From CAZYTM01 sp964649725 (GTDB taxonomy: Bacteria; Desulfobacterota; Desulfuromonadia; Geobacterales; Geobacteraceae), in assembly GCA_964649725.1 (NCBI GenBank), contig CAZYTM010000009.1:113633-177632 (forward strand): a DNA stretch of 64,000 nt, in the 5' to 3' direction. Each line of letters starts with the position of its first letter. Position 1 is the stretch's first letter. This document shows, one piece after another, positions 32,027 through 41,200 of this stretch. Under the pieces are notes generated by a model. It saw only the letters and a list, made by a program, of their open reading frames with translations, was not told the origin of the DNA and ran no database searches. The translations under genes were made by a program, and so were the position numbers.

Positions 32027-32350
32027 CTATTTTTCTCATGGCATTTATCAATGGAGGCAATTTAATTGTTTTATGCGTAGGCGCATGCGATTATTCTATT
32101 ATATCATAATGTTATAAGTTGGTAGTTGTGGTCGGCAATAATTCCAACGAGCGGATGAGTTAAGCAATTAACTCTATTGTCTCATTATAATGTATCATGC
32201 CAAAATATGTGATCGTGTAAGCGTGTATTAGTTTGAAAAATAATCGGGTATTGAGGGGATTTTTTATTTCATGCAGAAATGGAGCTATTTTGGGCCAAGA
32301 ATGGGGTTAGCCCTTCTTCTGCACTTTGTGGTAAACAGCTGTACCCTATA
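32027..32350. other. AT-rich intergenic stretch
   Basis: No credible gene. It contains scattered short inverted repeats (GCGCATGCG near 32078; AGTTAAGCAATTAACT near 32157-32172). Together with the small-RNA locus to its right it fills the gap to 32545. Confidence 0.4.
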
Positions 32351-32431
32351 AAACAAAAAACCGCCCGACGGTCTTTCCGTCAAAAGCGGCTCGATTTTGG
32401 TTCCCTGACATCCATCCCAGACATCCCTCCT
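32351..32431 (-). ncRNA. Candidate small RNA or short leader-peptide transcript
   Basis: Minus strand promoter TTGACA (32466-32461), 17 bp, TAGAAA (32443-32438), predicts a start near 32431. About 40 nt later a GC-rich hairpin (CCGTC...GACGG and GCGG...CCGC, 32390-32361) is followed by TTTTTTGTTT. The roughly 80-nt transcript begins with AGGAGG and could encode a peptide of 14 or 11 codons ending KSSRF, whose stop lies inside the terminator stem. Confidence 0.45.
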
Positions 32432-32545
32432 GAATCGTTTCTAACCAAACCTGCGCTCCCTGTCAAGGGAAACCTGATGGCGAATACTCCCTCCCCTTGC
32501 CCTGCAGCTGCTCGCGTGATATAAGGTGTTCTGAGGGCGCTCCCT

Positions 32546-34831
32546 GTGAATAATCGACTCCATTTAAGACTCGTCGCCAACCTCCTGATCCTCGGCCTCT
32601 GCGGCATAGTCGCCCAGACCGTGCTGCTGCGGGAGCTCCTGGTTCTGTTCGGCGGGAACGAGCTGACTCTCGGGGTTATCATCGGCGCCTGGGTCCTGTT
32701 CGAGGCGCTGGGGGCGCTGGCTGCAGGTCGCCTGGCCATGGGGAGAGACTCCCTCCCCCGCATCTTCACAACAGTCACCATCCTCTTTGCCATCGCATTT
32801 CCCCTCGCTGTCTGGCTCGCCAGAAGCTACAAGGGGCTGGCTGGCATCCCCCCTGAGATCGGCGTTGGCATCGGGACCACCATGGTGGCCTCCTCCCTGG
32901 TGATGCTACCCGTGGGGCTCCTGCACGGTTTCCTCTTCATCGCCGGCTCCCTCCTCTTCAAGGGGGACGACCATGAGGCAGCTACTGCAGCAGGCGAGGC
33001 CTATGCCTGGGAGACCATCGGCACCCTGTTTGGGGGGATAGTCGCCAGCTATCTCCTGATAACAGCCATGGAGCCTTTCCAGACATGCTTCCTCGCCGCC
33101 TTCGTCTCCATCGCCTTATGCCTCGTCATACCTGGGCAGAGAGGAGTTGCCAGATGGCTCCCCATACCCTTCCTCGTTGCCATACCGATCCTCTGGATGG
33201 CCGATATCCCCGGCCAGCTGCAGAAGCTCTCCATTGCAAGGCAGTGGCAGGGGAAAGAGGTGGTGGTCTCCCGCAACTCCCTCTACCAGAACCTGACCGT
33301 CACCAGAAGCGGCGATGAGCTGACCTTTTTCAGCGACGGCCAGCCGCTTCTGACCACGCCGACCCCGGACATCGCTGCCATGGAGGAGCTGGTGCATATC
33401 CCGCTCCTGGCCCTCCCCGCACCCAGATCGGTCCTGGTGCTGGCGGGGGGCAGCGGCGGGATCATCGCCGAGATCCTGAAGCACCCGACCATCCAGAGGG
33501 TGGACTCCCTGGAGATCGACCCTGTGCTGCTGAAGTTGCTGCGCGATCACCCGACCCGGTTGACAGTACAGGAGCTCTCAGACCGCCGGGTGAGGATCCT
33601 CCCCCGGGATCCGCGGCCGTTCCTGCGGGAGACCAGGGAGCGCTACGATCTGGTGATCATCAACCACTCCATCCCCCAGACCCTGCTGGCCAACCGGCTC
33701 TTCACCAGGGAGTGCCTGGCTGACATCCGCACCGTGCTGACCAACGGGGGGCTGCTGGCAATCCCCTGGAGCGGCTCTGGGACCTACTACAACCCGGAGC
33801 TGAAACGGCTGGACGCCTCGCTCCTGGGCACCATGAACGGGGTGTTTGCAGCCAGCACCATGATACCGGGGGACACCAACCTGGTGCTGGCAGGTGACAG
33901 GCGGCCAAACCTTGACCCGGCTCTCCTGAGCAGGCGTCTGGAGGAACGGAAACTACTGGTCAGCCTGATCAACCGACAACACCTGGAGTATCGCCTCGAT
34001 CCGCTCCAGATAAGCTGGCTGAAGCAAGAGCTGGCAGGGGTCGTGACCGGCATCAACCTCGACCTGGCGCCCCAGGGGCTCCACTACGCCATGGCCTACC
34101 GGAACCTGATCTTCTCCCCATGGCTCAACAGCATCCTGGGGTGGGTGGCAGGGCTACCACTCCATTATTACTTGATTGGAGCGCTCCTCCTCTTTGCCTC
34201 CCTCTGGATACTCTCTGGAGCATCCCCCACGCTCCCTGTCATTGCGGCCATAGGCGCAACTGGTGTGACCGCCATGCTGCTGGAGCTCTTCCTCATCTTC
34301 GCCTTCCAGGTGGCGTTCGGCCAGCTCTACCATGCAGCCGCGCTCCTCATCGTATCCCTCATGGGTGGGCTGGCAGCAGGGAGCCTCTTGATGACACGCT
34401 TCATCAGTGGGAAAAGAGACGAAAAGAGGTTGTTCATCCGGCTTGAGGGGGGGCTGGTTCTATATTCGGCAATCCTGGCAGGGCTCTTCATATATCTGGG
34501 GAGCAGTGCAACAACAGGGGGGAAGCTCCTCTACGCCGGCTACCCGATGATGCTGGTCATCGCCGGTCTGCTGGCCGGGGCGCAGTTTCCGTTGGCAGTC
34601 CGTATCCATGGCAAGATCAAGGAGAGGGGTCCAGCCGGCAGGATAGAAGGTGCAGGGGTAGGGATCATCTACGGAATCGACCTGGCAGGCGCCTGCATCG
34701 GCGGCGTTCTGGGGGGGGTTATCATCCTGCCGCTTTGCGGGCTTGTTAACGGCGCCATAATGGTGGCGCTTCTCAAGCTCGGGACACTGATCCTCATGAG
34801 CAGAACCGCTGGGAAGCGAGGTGAAAGGTGA
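32546..34831 (+). CDS. Membrane protein with central spermidine-synthase-like domain
   Basis: 761 residues from a GTG. Residues 1-235 hold about six or seven helices, about 270-480 a Rossmann methyltransferase/aminopropyltransferase-like domain (VLVLAGGSGGIIAEILKHP, DSLEIDPVLLKLL), and 530-750 another seven helices. This matches fused membrane spermidine-synthase-like proteins. The catalytic stretch is changed: where spermidine synthases have an acidic DSTDP-type loop, this protein reads IINHSIPQT, so aminopropyl transfer is doubtful. It heads the cluster of envelope genes up to 38200. Confidence 0.8.
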   Translation: MNNRLHLRLVANLLILGLCGIVAQTVLLRELLVLFGGNELTLGVIIGAWVLFEALGALAAGRLAMGRDSLPRIFTTVTILFAIAFPLAVWLARSYKGLAGIPPEIGVGIGTTMVASSLVMLPVGLLHGFLFIAGSLLFKGDDHEAATAAGEAYAWETIGTLFGGIVASYLLITAMEPFQTCFLAAFVSIALCLVIPGQRGVARWLPIPFLVAIPILWMADIPGQLQKLSIARQWQGKEVVVSRNSLYQNLTVTRSGDELTFFSDGQPLLTTPTPDIAAMEELVHIPLLALPAPRSVLVLAGGSGGIIAEILKHPTIQRVDSLEIDPVLLKLLRDHPTRLTVQELSDRRVRILPRDPRPFLRETRERYDLVIINHSIPQTLLANRLFTRECLADIRTVLTNGGLLAIPWSGSGTYYNPELKRLDASLLGTMNGVFAASTMIPGDTNLVLAGDRRPNLDPALLSRRLEERKLLVSLINRQHLEYRLDPLQISWLKQELAGVVTGINLDLAPQGLHYAMAYRNLIFSPWLNSILGWVAGLPLHYYLIGALLLFASLWILSGASPTLPVIAAIGATGVTAMLLELFLIFAFQVAFGQLYHAAALLIVSLMGGLAAGSLLMTRFISGKRDEKRLFIRLEGGLVLYSAILAGLFIYLGSSATTGGKLLYAGYPMMLVIAGLLAGAQFPLAVRIHGKIKERGPAGRIEGAGVGIIYGIDLAGACIGGVLGGVIILPLCGLVNGAIMVALLKLGTLILMSRTAGKRGER

Positions 34832-34938
34832 AAGCTCAAAACTGAAAGGTGAGAGCATTGACCTTTGAGCATTCAGCTAATTGCTTCATGCTTTCATATA
34901 TAACTCTTAGAATCTGCATATGATCTGCTCTGCCAGTG

Positions 34939-34947
34939 TGGTAGAAT
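34939..34947 (+). promoter_or_regulatory. Extended -10 promoter of the SGNH lipoprotein gene, predicted leaderless
   Basis: TGGTAGAAT, an extended -10 element, ends 7 nt before ATG 34955. There is no SD, so transcription would begin at or one base before the start codon. Confidence 0.45.
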
Positions 34948-34954
34948 ATATCCC

Positions 34955-35593
34955 ATGAGATCCTTAAGCCGCTGCACCAGACAGCTCCTGCTGCTCCTCC
35001 TCCCGAACATTATCCTGCTCTTCACCTCCTGCAGCAGCACTCCGCAACTCCCGCCCCTCCCCCAGGAGGCTGTTATCCTCGCCTTTGGCGACAGCATCAC
35101 CTATGGTACCGGGGTCGGCCCGGCAGAGAACTACCCCACCCTGCTGGAGAAGCTCATCGGTCGCAGGGTGGTGAACGCCGGGGTGCCGGGGGAGATGACT
35201 GCTGAGGGGAAGCTGCGCCTCCCGGCCATGCTGGATGAACATAGACCTGCCCTGATGATCCTCTGCCTGGGTGGCAACGACTTCCTCAAGCGGCAGAACG
35301 AGGCCGAGACCGCTGCCAACCTGCGGGCCATGGTGGCCATGGCAAAGCAGCAGGGGGTGGCTGTCGTGCTGGTGGCGGTGCCGAAACTCGGTTTCGGGCT
35401 GGAGGTGCCGAAGTTCTACCGGGAGATCGCCAAGGAGTCCGATCTTCCCCTTGAGGCAAAGGTGCTGAAAAAGATACTCTCTGATAACGGCCTCAAGTCT
35501 GACCCGATCCACCCCAATGCCACCGGTTACAGGATGCTTGCCGAATCGGTCGCAAAGCTAATTGCTGAGAGCGGCGCAGTTGCCAACAGATGA
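34955..35593 (+). CDS. Lipoprotein SGNH/GDSL hydrolase (TesA-like)
   Basis: 212 residues. Lipoprotein-type signal with C26 (ILLFTSCSS). The SGNH blocks are complete: block I AFGDSITYG with nucleophile S47, block II glycine in NAGVPGEM, block III LGGNDF, block V DPIHPN with catalytic Asp and His. It is expected to be an esterase or thioesterase acting on lipids or acylated carbohydrates in the envelope. It sits between the membrane synthase-like gene and the AmmeMemoRadiSam genes on the same strand. Confidence 0.85.
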   Translation: MRSLSRCTRQLLLLLLPNIILLFTSCSSTPQLPPLPQEAVILAFGDSITYGTGVGPAENYPTLLEKLIGRRVVNAGVPGEMTAEGKLRLPAMLDEHRPALMILCLGGNDFLKRQNEAETAANLRAMVAMAKQQGVAVVLVAVPKLGFGLEVPKFYREIAKESDLPLEAKVLKKILSDNGLKSDPIHPNATGYRMLAESVAKLIAESGAVANR

Positions 35594-35605
35594 GACGCCT
35601 ACCTT

Positions 35606-35635
35606 TTGACATTTCATCGCTTACTCGCGTATAAT
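35606..35635 (+). promoter_or_regulatory. Near-perfect promoter of the radical SAM gene, predicted leaderless
   Basis: TTGACA (35606-35611), 18 bp, TATAAT (35630-35635): both hexamers are exact consensus. ATG 35642 begins 7 nt after the -10 box, at the expected +1, and no SD is present. Confidence 0.65.
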
Positions 35636-35641
35636 TGAACA

Positions 35642-36748
35642 ATGCTCAAGCGTCGCGATTTTCTCAAGACTTGCCTGCTGGCAGCCTTTGCCAGCAAGGC
35701 ATCGGCAAGGGAGCTGCTGGCTGTCGCCACCACCCCCCGGAGAGAGGCACTCCACTACCAGAGACTCGACCAGAGGAGGGTCGGCTGCCGGCTCTGCCCG
35801 CGCCGCTGCACCATCTCCGAGAACAATACCGGCTTCTGCCGCGGCCGGAAGAATATCGGCGGCACACTGTACTCCCTCGGCTACGCCGCTCCCTGCGCCA
35901 TCCATATCGACCCGATCGAAAAGAAACCCTTCTTCAACTACCTGCCGAAGAGCCGCTCCTATTCGCTGGCGAGCGCCGGCTGCAACCTCCGCTGCAAGTT
36001 CTGCCAGAACTGGGACATCTCGCAGAAGTCGCCGCTCGACACACTGAACCACAACGCCCCGCCGGAACTGATCGTCCAGGAGGCGCTGCAGCAAGGGTGC
36101 AAGAGCATAGCCTGCACCTATACCGAGCCGACCACCTTCTTCGAATATATGCTCGATATCGGCAAAATCGCCAAGGCCAAAGGGGTGAGAAGCGTCTACC
36201 ACTCCAACGGCTATATCAACCCGGAGCCGCTGCAACAGCTGATACCCTACCTCGATGCGGCCAACATCGATCTGAAAGGTTTCAGCAACGGCTTCTATGC
36301 CAGCATCTGCGAGGCGGAGCTGGAACCGGTGCTGGCCACCCTGATCGCCCTTAAAAAGGGGAAGGTCTGGGTCGAGATCACCAACCTGATGATCCCCGGC
36401 CATAACGATTCGCCAGGGATGGTCCGGAGTATGGCGGAGTGGCTAGTCAAGAACCTCGGGGCTGAGACGCCGCTCCATCTCTCCAGGTTCTTCCCGCTCT
36501 ACCAGCTGAGCCAACTCGCCCCGACCCCGGTAGCGACCCTGGAGCGCTCCCGGGAGATCGCCATGCAGGCAGGTCTGCACTATGTCTATATCGGTAATGT
36601 CCCGGGCCATCCGGCCAACAACACCTACTGTCCCAAGTGCGGCAAGATGGTCGCCAGGCGGAGCGGTTTCAGCGTCCTGGAGCTGCAAATGAAGGGGAAC
36701 CGCTGTGCTTTTTGCAAGGAGAGGCTGGCAGGCAACTGGACTATCTGA
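35642..36748 (+). CDS. amrS: AmmeMemoRadiSam-system radical SAM enzyme with twin-arginine signal
   Basis: 368 residues. The radical SAM cluster ligands are C114, C118 and C121 (CNLRCKFCQNW). N-terminal CRLCPRRC (C49-C56) and C-terminal CPKCG and CAFC pairs suggest extra metal sites. The family is the radical SAM protein that co-occurs with Memo and AMMECR1; its reaction is not known to me. The N-terminus MLKRRDFLKTCLLAAF is a textbook Tat signal (RRDFLK, short hydrophobic stretch, SKASA cleavage region), which would export a folded Fe-S protein. It is followed after 15 bp by the Memo-AMMECR1 fusion. Confidence 0.88.
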   Translation: MLKRRDFLKTCLLAAFASKASARELLAVATTPRREALHYQRLDQRRVGCRLCPRRCTISENNTGFCRGRKNIGGTLYSLGYAAPCAIHIDPIEKKPFFNYLPKSRSYSLASAGCNLRCKFCQNWDISQKSPLDTLNHNAPPELIVQEALQQGCKSIACTYTEPTTFFEYMLDIGKIAKAKGVRSVYHSNGYINPEPLQQLIPYLDAANIDLKGFSNGFYASICEAELEPVLATLIALKKGKVWVEITNLMIPGHNDSPGMVRSMAEWLVKNLGAETPLHLSRFFPLYQLSQLAPTPVATLERSREIAMQAGLHYVYIGNVPGHPANNTYCPKCGKMVARRSGFSVLELQMKGNRCAFCKERLAGNWTI

Positions 36749-36763
36749 ACCGAGGAGATGCTG

Positions 36764-38200
36764 ATGAAAAAGAAACGGTTTGACCGGCTGCTAGGCTCAT
36801 TCTGCCTGTTACTGCTGCTGGCCCCTGTCGGCTGTCGCGGTGGAGAGGTAAAGGAGCCGGCGGTGGCAGGCGCTTTCTATCCCGGCGATGCCAGGGAGCT
36901 GCAACAAGTCGTCGACAGCTATCTGGCCAAGGCAGAGCTGAAGCCGAGCAGCGGCAAGTTGCTGGCCCTGATCTCACCCCATGCCGGCTATCAGTTCTCC
37001 GGCCTCCTGGCAGCTCAGGCCTATCGCCAACTACAGGGGAGCGACATCAGGACCGTGGTCCTGATAGGCCCGAGTCACCGGGCAAGCTTTCCTGGTGTGG
37101 CTGTCTATGCCGAGGGGGGAATGCGCACCCCGCTAGGGACGGTTGCCATCAATGAGCGGGCGGCAAGGTCACTGCTGGACGCCAGGGCCGGTATCACCTT
37201 CAACCGGGCCCCCTTTGCCCAGGAGCACTCCCTGGAGGTACAGCTCCCCTTTCTGCAGCGGGTGCTCCCCAAGGCCCGTATTGTCCCTGTGCTGATCGGC
37301 GCACCGACCCGTGAATCGTTCACCCTCCTGACCGAGCGGTTGGTCAGGCTCCTTAAGGAGGAGCCACAGACAATGCTGGTGGTGAGCAGCGACTTCTCCC
37401 ACTTTCATGATACCGGTAAGGCGAAAAAACTCGATATGACCATGATCGATGCCATCGAACGGCTCTCAGCCAATGATCTGCAACAACGGCTGATGCGGGG
37501 GGAGGGGGAGATGTGCGGTGGCTTCCCGGCGTTGGTGGCGCTGAACGTGGTCCGCCAGCTGGGGGGGACCAACGGGCTGCTCTATAGTTACGCCGACTCC
37601 AGTGCCGTGGGTGGCGACCCGCAACGGGTGGTCGGCTATGCTGCCATGGGGCTCTACCGGACACCGCTCGACGCTGCGCAGAAGAGACTGCTCGTCTCCC
37701 TGGCAAGAGAGAGCATCACAGCCCAGTTGAATGGCCGGCCGCTACCGCAGCCGGAGATCGTCGACCCGCTTCTGAAGGCAGACGGGGCGGTCTTTGTCAC
37801 TTTAAACGACCGTAACGGCCAGCTGCGTGGCTGTATCGGCTCCATTATGGCGGTCCAGCCCCTTTATCGTTCGGTAATCGGCAATGCCGTCTCTGCGGCA
37901 ATCCGCGACCACCGCTTTCCACCGGTAACACCGGCCGAGCTCCCCGGTCTTCATCTGGAGGTGACGGTCCTCTCACCGATGGAGCAGCTTGCTGACATCA
38001 AGGAGATCAAGATCGGCAAACATGGTCTGCTACTGGAGAAGGATGGCCGGAGCAGTGTCTTCCTCCCCCAGGTGCCGGTGGAGCAGGGGTGGGATATACC
38101 CACCTACCTGCAGCAGCTGGCCCGCAAGGCCGGACTGCCGGAGAACGGCTGGCAGGGGGCGAAGCTCTCCAGCTTCACTGCGGAGATTATCAAGGAATAA
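36764..38200 (+). CDS. amrB-amrA: Exported Memo-AMMECR1 fusion (AmmeMemoRadiSam proteins B and A)
   Basis: 478 residues. The signal peptide (LLGSFCLLLLLAPVGC) ends in a Cys that may be lipidated, although Pro at -3 is not ideal. About 30-300 is Memo/AmrB: EPAVAGAFYPGDA, LISPHAGYQFSG, IGPSHRA, VVSSDFSHFHD and MCGGFPAL, containing the His/Cys residues that bind metal in this family. About 305-478 is AMMECR1/AmrA: FVTLNDRNGQLRGCIGSI and AIRDHRFPPVTPAEL. Both proteins are usually separate and cytoplasmic. ATG 36764 is chosen because GAGGAG lies 6 nt upstream. Confidence 0.88.
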   Translation: MKKKRFDRLLGSFCLLLLLAPVGCRGGEVKEPAVAGAFYPGDARELQQVVDSYLAKAELKPSSGKLLALISPHAGYQFSGLLAAQAYRQLQGSDIRTVVLIGPSHRASFPGVAVYAEGGMRTPLGTVAINERAARSLLDARAGITFNRAPFAQEHSLEVQLPFLQRVLPKARIVPVLIGAPTRESFTLLTERLVRLLKEEPQTMLVVSSDFSHFHDTGKAKKLDMTMIDAIERLSANDLQQRLMRGEGEMCGGFPALVALNVVRQLGGTNGLLYSYADSSAVGGDPQRVVGYAAMGLYRTPLDAAQKRLLVSLARESITAQLNGRPLPQPEIVDPLLKADGAVFVTLNDRNGQLRGCIGSIMAVQPLYRSVIGNAVSAAIRDHRFPPVTPAELPGLHLEVTVLSPMEQLADIKEIKIGKHGLLLEKDGRSSVFLPQVPVEQGWDIPTYLQQLARKAGLPENGWQGAKLSSFTAEIIKE

Positions 38201-41200
38201 GCAGCGCCGTTTTACTCTTCTCTTCCCCCAGTACCCCCATCGTCCAGGCGAGGCTGGTCCGCGCCACCAGCAGGTCGCGCCGCGCCCGGGCCAGATTGCT
38301 CCTGGCCTGGAGCAGATTGAGCTCGGCATCCTCTACTTCGAGACGGATCTTCACCCCTAATTCGTACCCCTTCTCAGCCATCAGGAGCAGCCGTTCTGCC
38401 TGGGCCACTGTGCCGGCGAGAGCGGTCACAATCTCTTCCGCCTCACGCACCCCGTTGATCGCGTCCCGAACCTCCAGGGCGATGCTATCCACCAGTTTCG
38501 CCTCGTCGACGGTCAGGCTGCGCCGGTCGCTCACGGCCTGGGCGACTCTGCCGCGGGTTTTGAGCCCATCGAACAGGGGGAAGGTGAGGTATATCCCGGC
38601 ATTCCAAGCCTTGCCGTCGGCAGTGGCAGAACCGGCCTCCAGCTGCCGCCAGCCGATCCCCCCCTTGAAATCGAGCCGCGGCCGGTCATCGGCATTGGCG
38701 ATGGTAATCAGTTCATCGGCAATACCTATCTTGTGCCGCAGCTCCTGCAGTTCAGGACGATTATTGCGGGCGGCTGCCAGCGCCTCTTCATAACTTACAT
38801 TTTCCTGTTGAGGTGACTCCAGAGTGCCAGTCGCATCCACCTCCTCGTTTATGGCGAGGTAGTAGCCGAGCCGGTCCCTGCTGGCCCGGACCCGGTTATC
38901 GGAGCGGATCACCTCCGGTCTGGCATTAGCGACTGCCACTTCGGCCGCCAGCACATCGTAGTCGGTGGCGACCCCCGCGGCATACTTGCGGCGTACCTCT
39001 TCCAGGTGACGCTCCTTCTGCTCCAGATTCTGCCGGGCCGTCCCAAGCAGTTCCCGGGCCAGCAGGAGATCGTAGAAGGCGGTGCTGACGTCACGCAGCG
39101 CCCCCTGACTGGCCAGGCGTAACCTGTCTGTTGCGGTCAGCATGCCGACCTTGGCTGCCCGTATCGCTGCCCCCACCTTCCCCCAGGTATAGAGCGGTTG
39201 CGACAGGTTCAGGTCGATGGTGCGGCTGTCGGTACGGCTGGAAGTGCTCCCGCCGGACAAGGCTCCCTGGCTGTCGTCCTGGCTCCGGGCAACGCCCCCA
39301 TTCAGGGTGAATATCGGCAGTGCTGCAGAGCGCTCCTCAACGTACCGCCCCTCCACCAGCCGTCCATACTCCCTGGCCCGCTCGATATCGCGGTTCTTCT
39401 CCCGGGCTATGGCGAGCGCCTGCTCCAGGGTGAGCAGCCGCGGTTCAGTAGCATAAACTTCTGCAGCGCAAACAATCAAGCCACCACAGAGTACACAGAG
39501 CGTAATCAGCCCCTTAGAACGGCTGCCAAACTTGAACCATCTCCGCCCGGTAACAGGGGCTGCAGCGGCAAGCTGCTCTTCTTTCACTTCATCGGTCTCT
39601 TCCCCCGCTTCTACTGCATCTTTATCCCCGCGCCACTTCCGCTTCAACCAGCTGCCGAGATCGTCCATATAGGTGTACATGACCGGCACCACCAGCAGGG
39701 TAAGGAGGGTGGAGGTCAATAGCCCGCCGACCACGGCACGGGCCATCGGTGCCCGCATCTCGGCGCCAGCGCCAAGCGCCAGGAAGAGCGGCAGCATTCC
39801 GAAGATCATCGCCAGGGTGGTCATGACGATCGGCCTGAGCCTGGTCCGTCCCGCTTCGATCACCGCCTCCCGGCGCGGCTTGCCGTCCCGCCGCTGCAAC
39901 ACCATAGCGTAATCGACCAGCAGGATAGCGTTCTTGGTCACCAGCCCCATCAGCATGATCAGGCCGATCAACGACATGATGTTGACCGTGTCACCTGTCA
40001 GCTTCAGCATCCCGGCCATGCCGACGATGGAGAGCGGCAGCGACAGCATGATGGCAAACGGCACGAAGAACGATTCGAACTGGGCTGCCAGGATCAGGAA
40101 GACAAAGATTACCGCCAGGAGCAGAGATTCACCCATATAGCCGAAAGACTCCTGCATATCCTCGGCCTCGCCGGAGAGACTGATGCTGTAGCCTGGGGGC
40201 ATGTTTATCCGTTTGGCGGCTGCTTCCACATGCTTTACTGCTGTACCTATCGGCAGTTTGTCCAGGTTGGCACTCACTGTCACCTGGCGAGCCAGGTCGC
40301 GGCGGTTTATCTCGGTCGGTGAGGTGGCGACCCGGACTGTCACCAGGCTGGAGAGGGGGAGCAGCTTGGTCCCACCGCTACCGTCCGGAACCGATACCTT
40401 CAGGTCGTTCACCTGGGCCGGGTTCTGCCGCAGCTGCTCCGGCAGCCTGACCCTGACATCGACGGCATCGCCATCCTCATCTTCGTAGGTGGTGATCGCC
40501 TCGCCACCGATCAGCCGGCTGAGGGAAGCAACCACGTCACTGGTGGTAACCCCGGCGGAAAGTGCCTTCTCCCGGTCCACCTTGAGCCGGTATTCAGGGA
40601 TATCATGCTCCAGGGTGACCGACAGGTCGACGATCCCCGGCACTTTGTAGAGCTCCTCCTTCAGCCGTTGTCCGAGCTGCTTGAGAATGTTCAGATCGTC
40701 CCCCTTCAGGTTGACATTGAGCGGTTTCTGGGCGCCACCGATCTGCCCCACCTCCTCGATGGAGAAGGTTATCCCGGCGACCTTGAGCAGCCTTTCCCTC
40801 ACCTCCCGTTGCAGGACAAACTGGTTCCTTTTCCGCTCGTTCCGCTCCTTCAGTTTCAGATATAAAAGACCGTCCCGCACTGTGCCGTTGTCACCGGCGC
40901 CGATGGTGGCATAGCTGTGGTCGATCTCCGGAATCCCCTTGACAGCCGCCAGTACTGCACTCAACCGGTCCTCGGTCTCGCTGATGGAGGCGTCGGGGGC
41001 GGTCTTGAAGGAGACCTGGAACTCACCCTTGTCGTATTCTGCCATGAAGGATGACTCCAGCGAGCCGAAGGTTATTATCCCGGCCGCAAAGGCAACGCAG
41101 GCGATCAGCATCACTGTTTTGCGGTGGTCCAGGGCCCAGCCGATGGCGGCCCGATATCTGTCGGCAGTCAAGTCGAACCAGTCGTTGAATCTCTCCAGGA

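Noticed and set aside
32100..32200. attC-like sequence around the TTAAGCAATTAA motif
   Set aside because: The conserved GTTRRRY/RYYYAAC ends could not be paired convincingly and no integron integrase is present.
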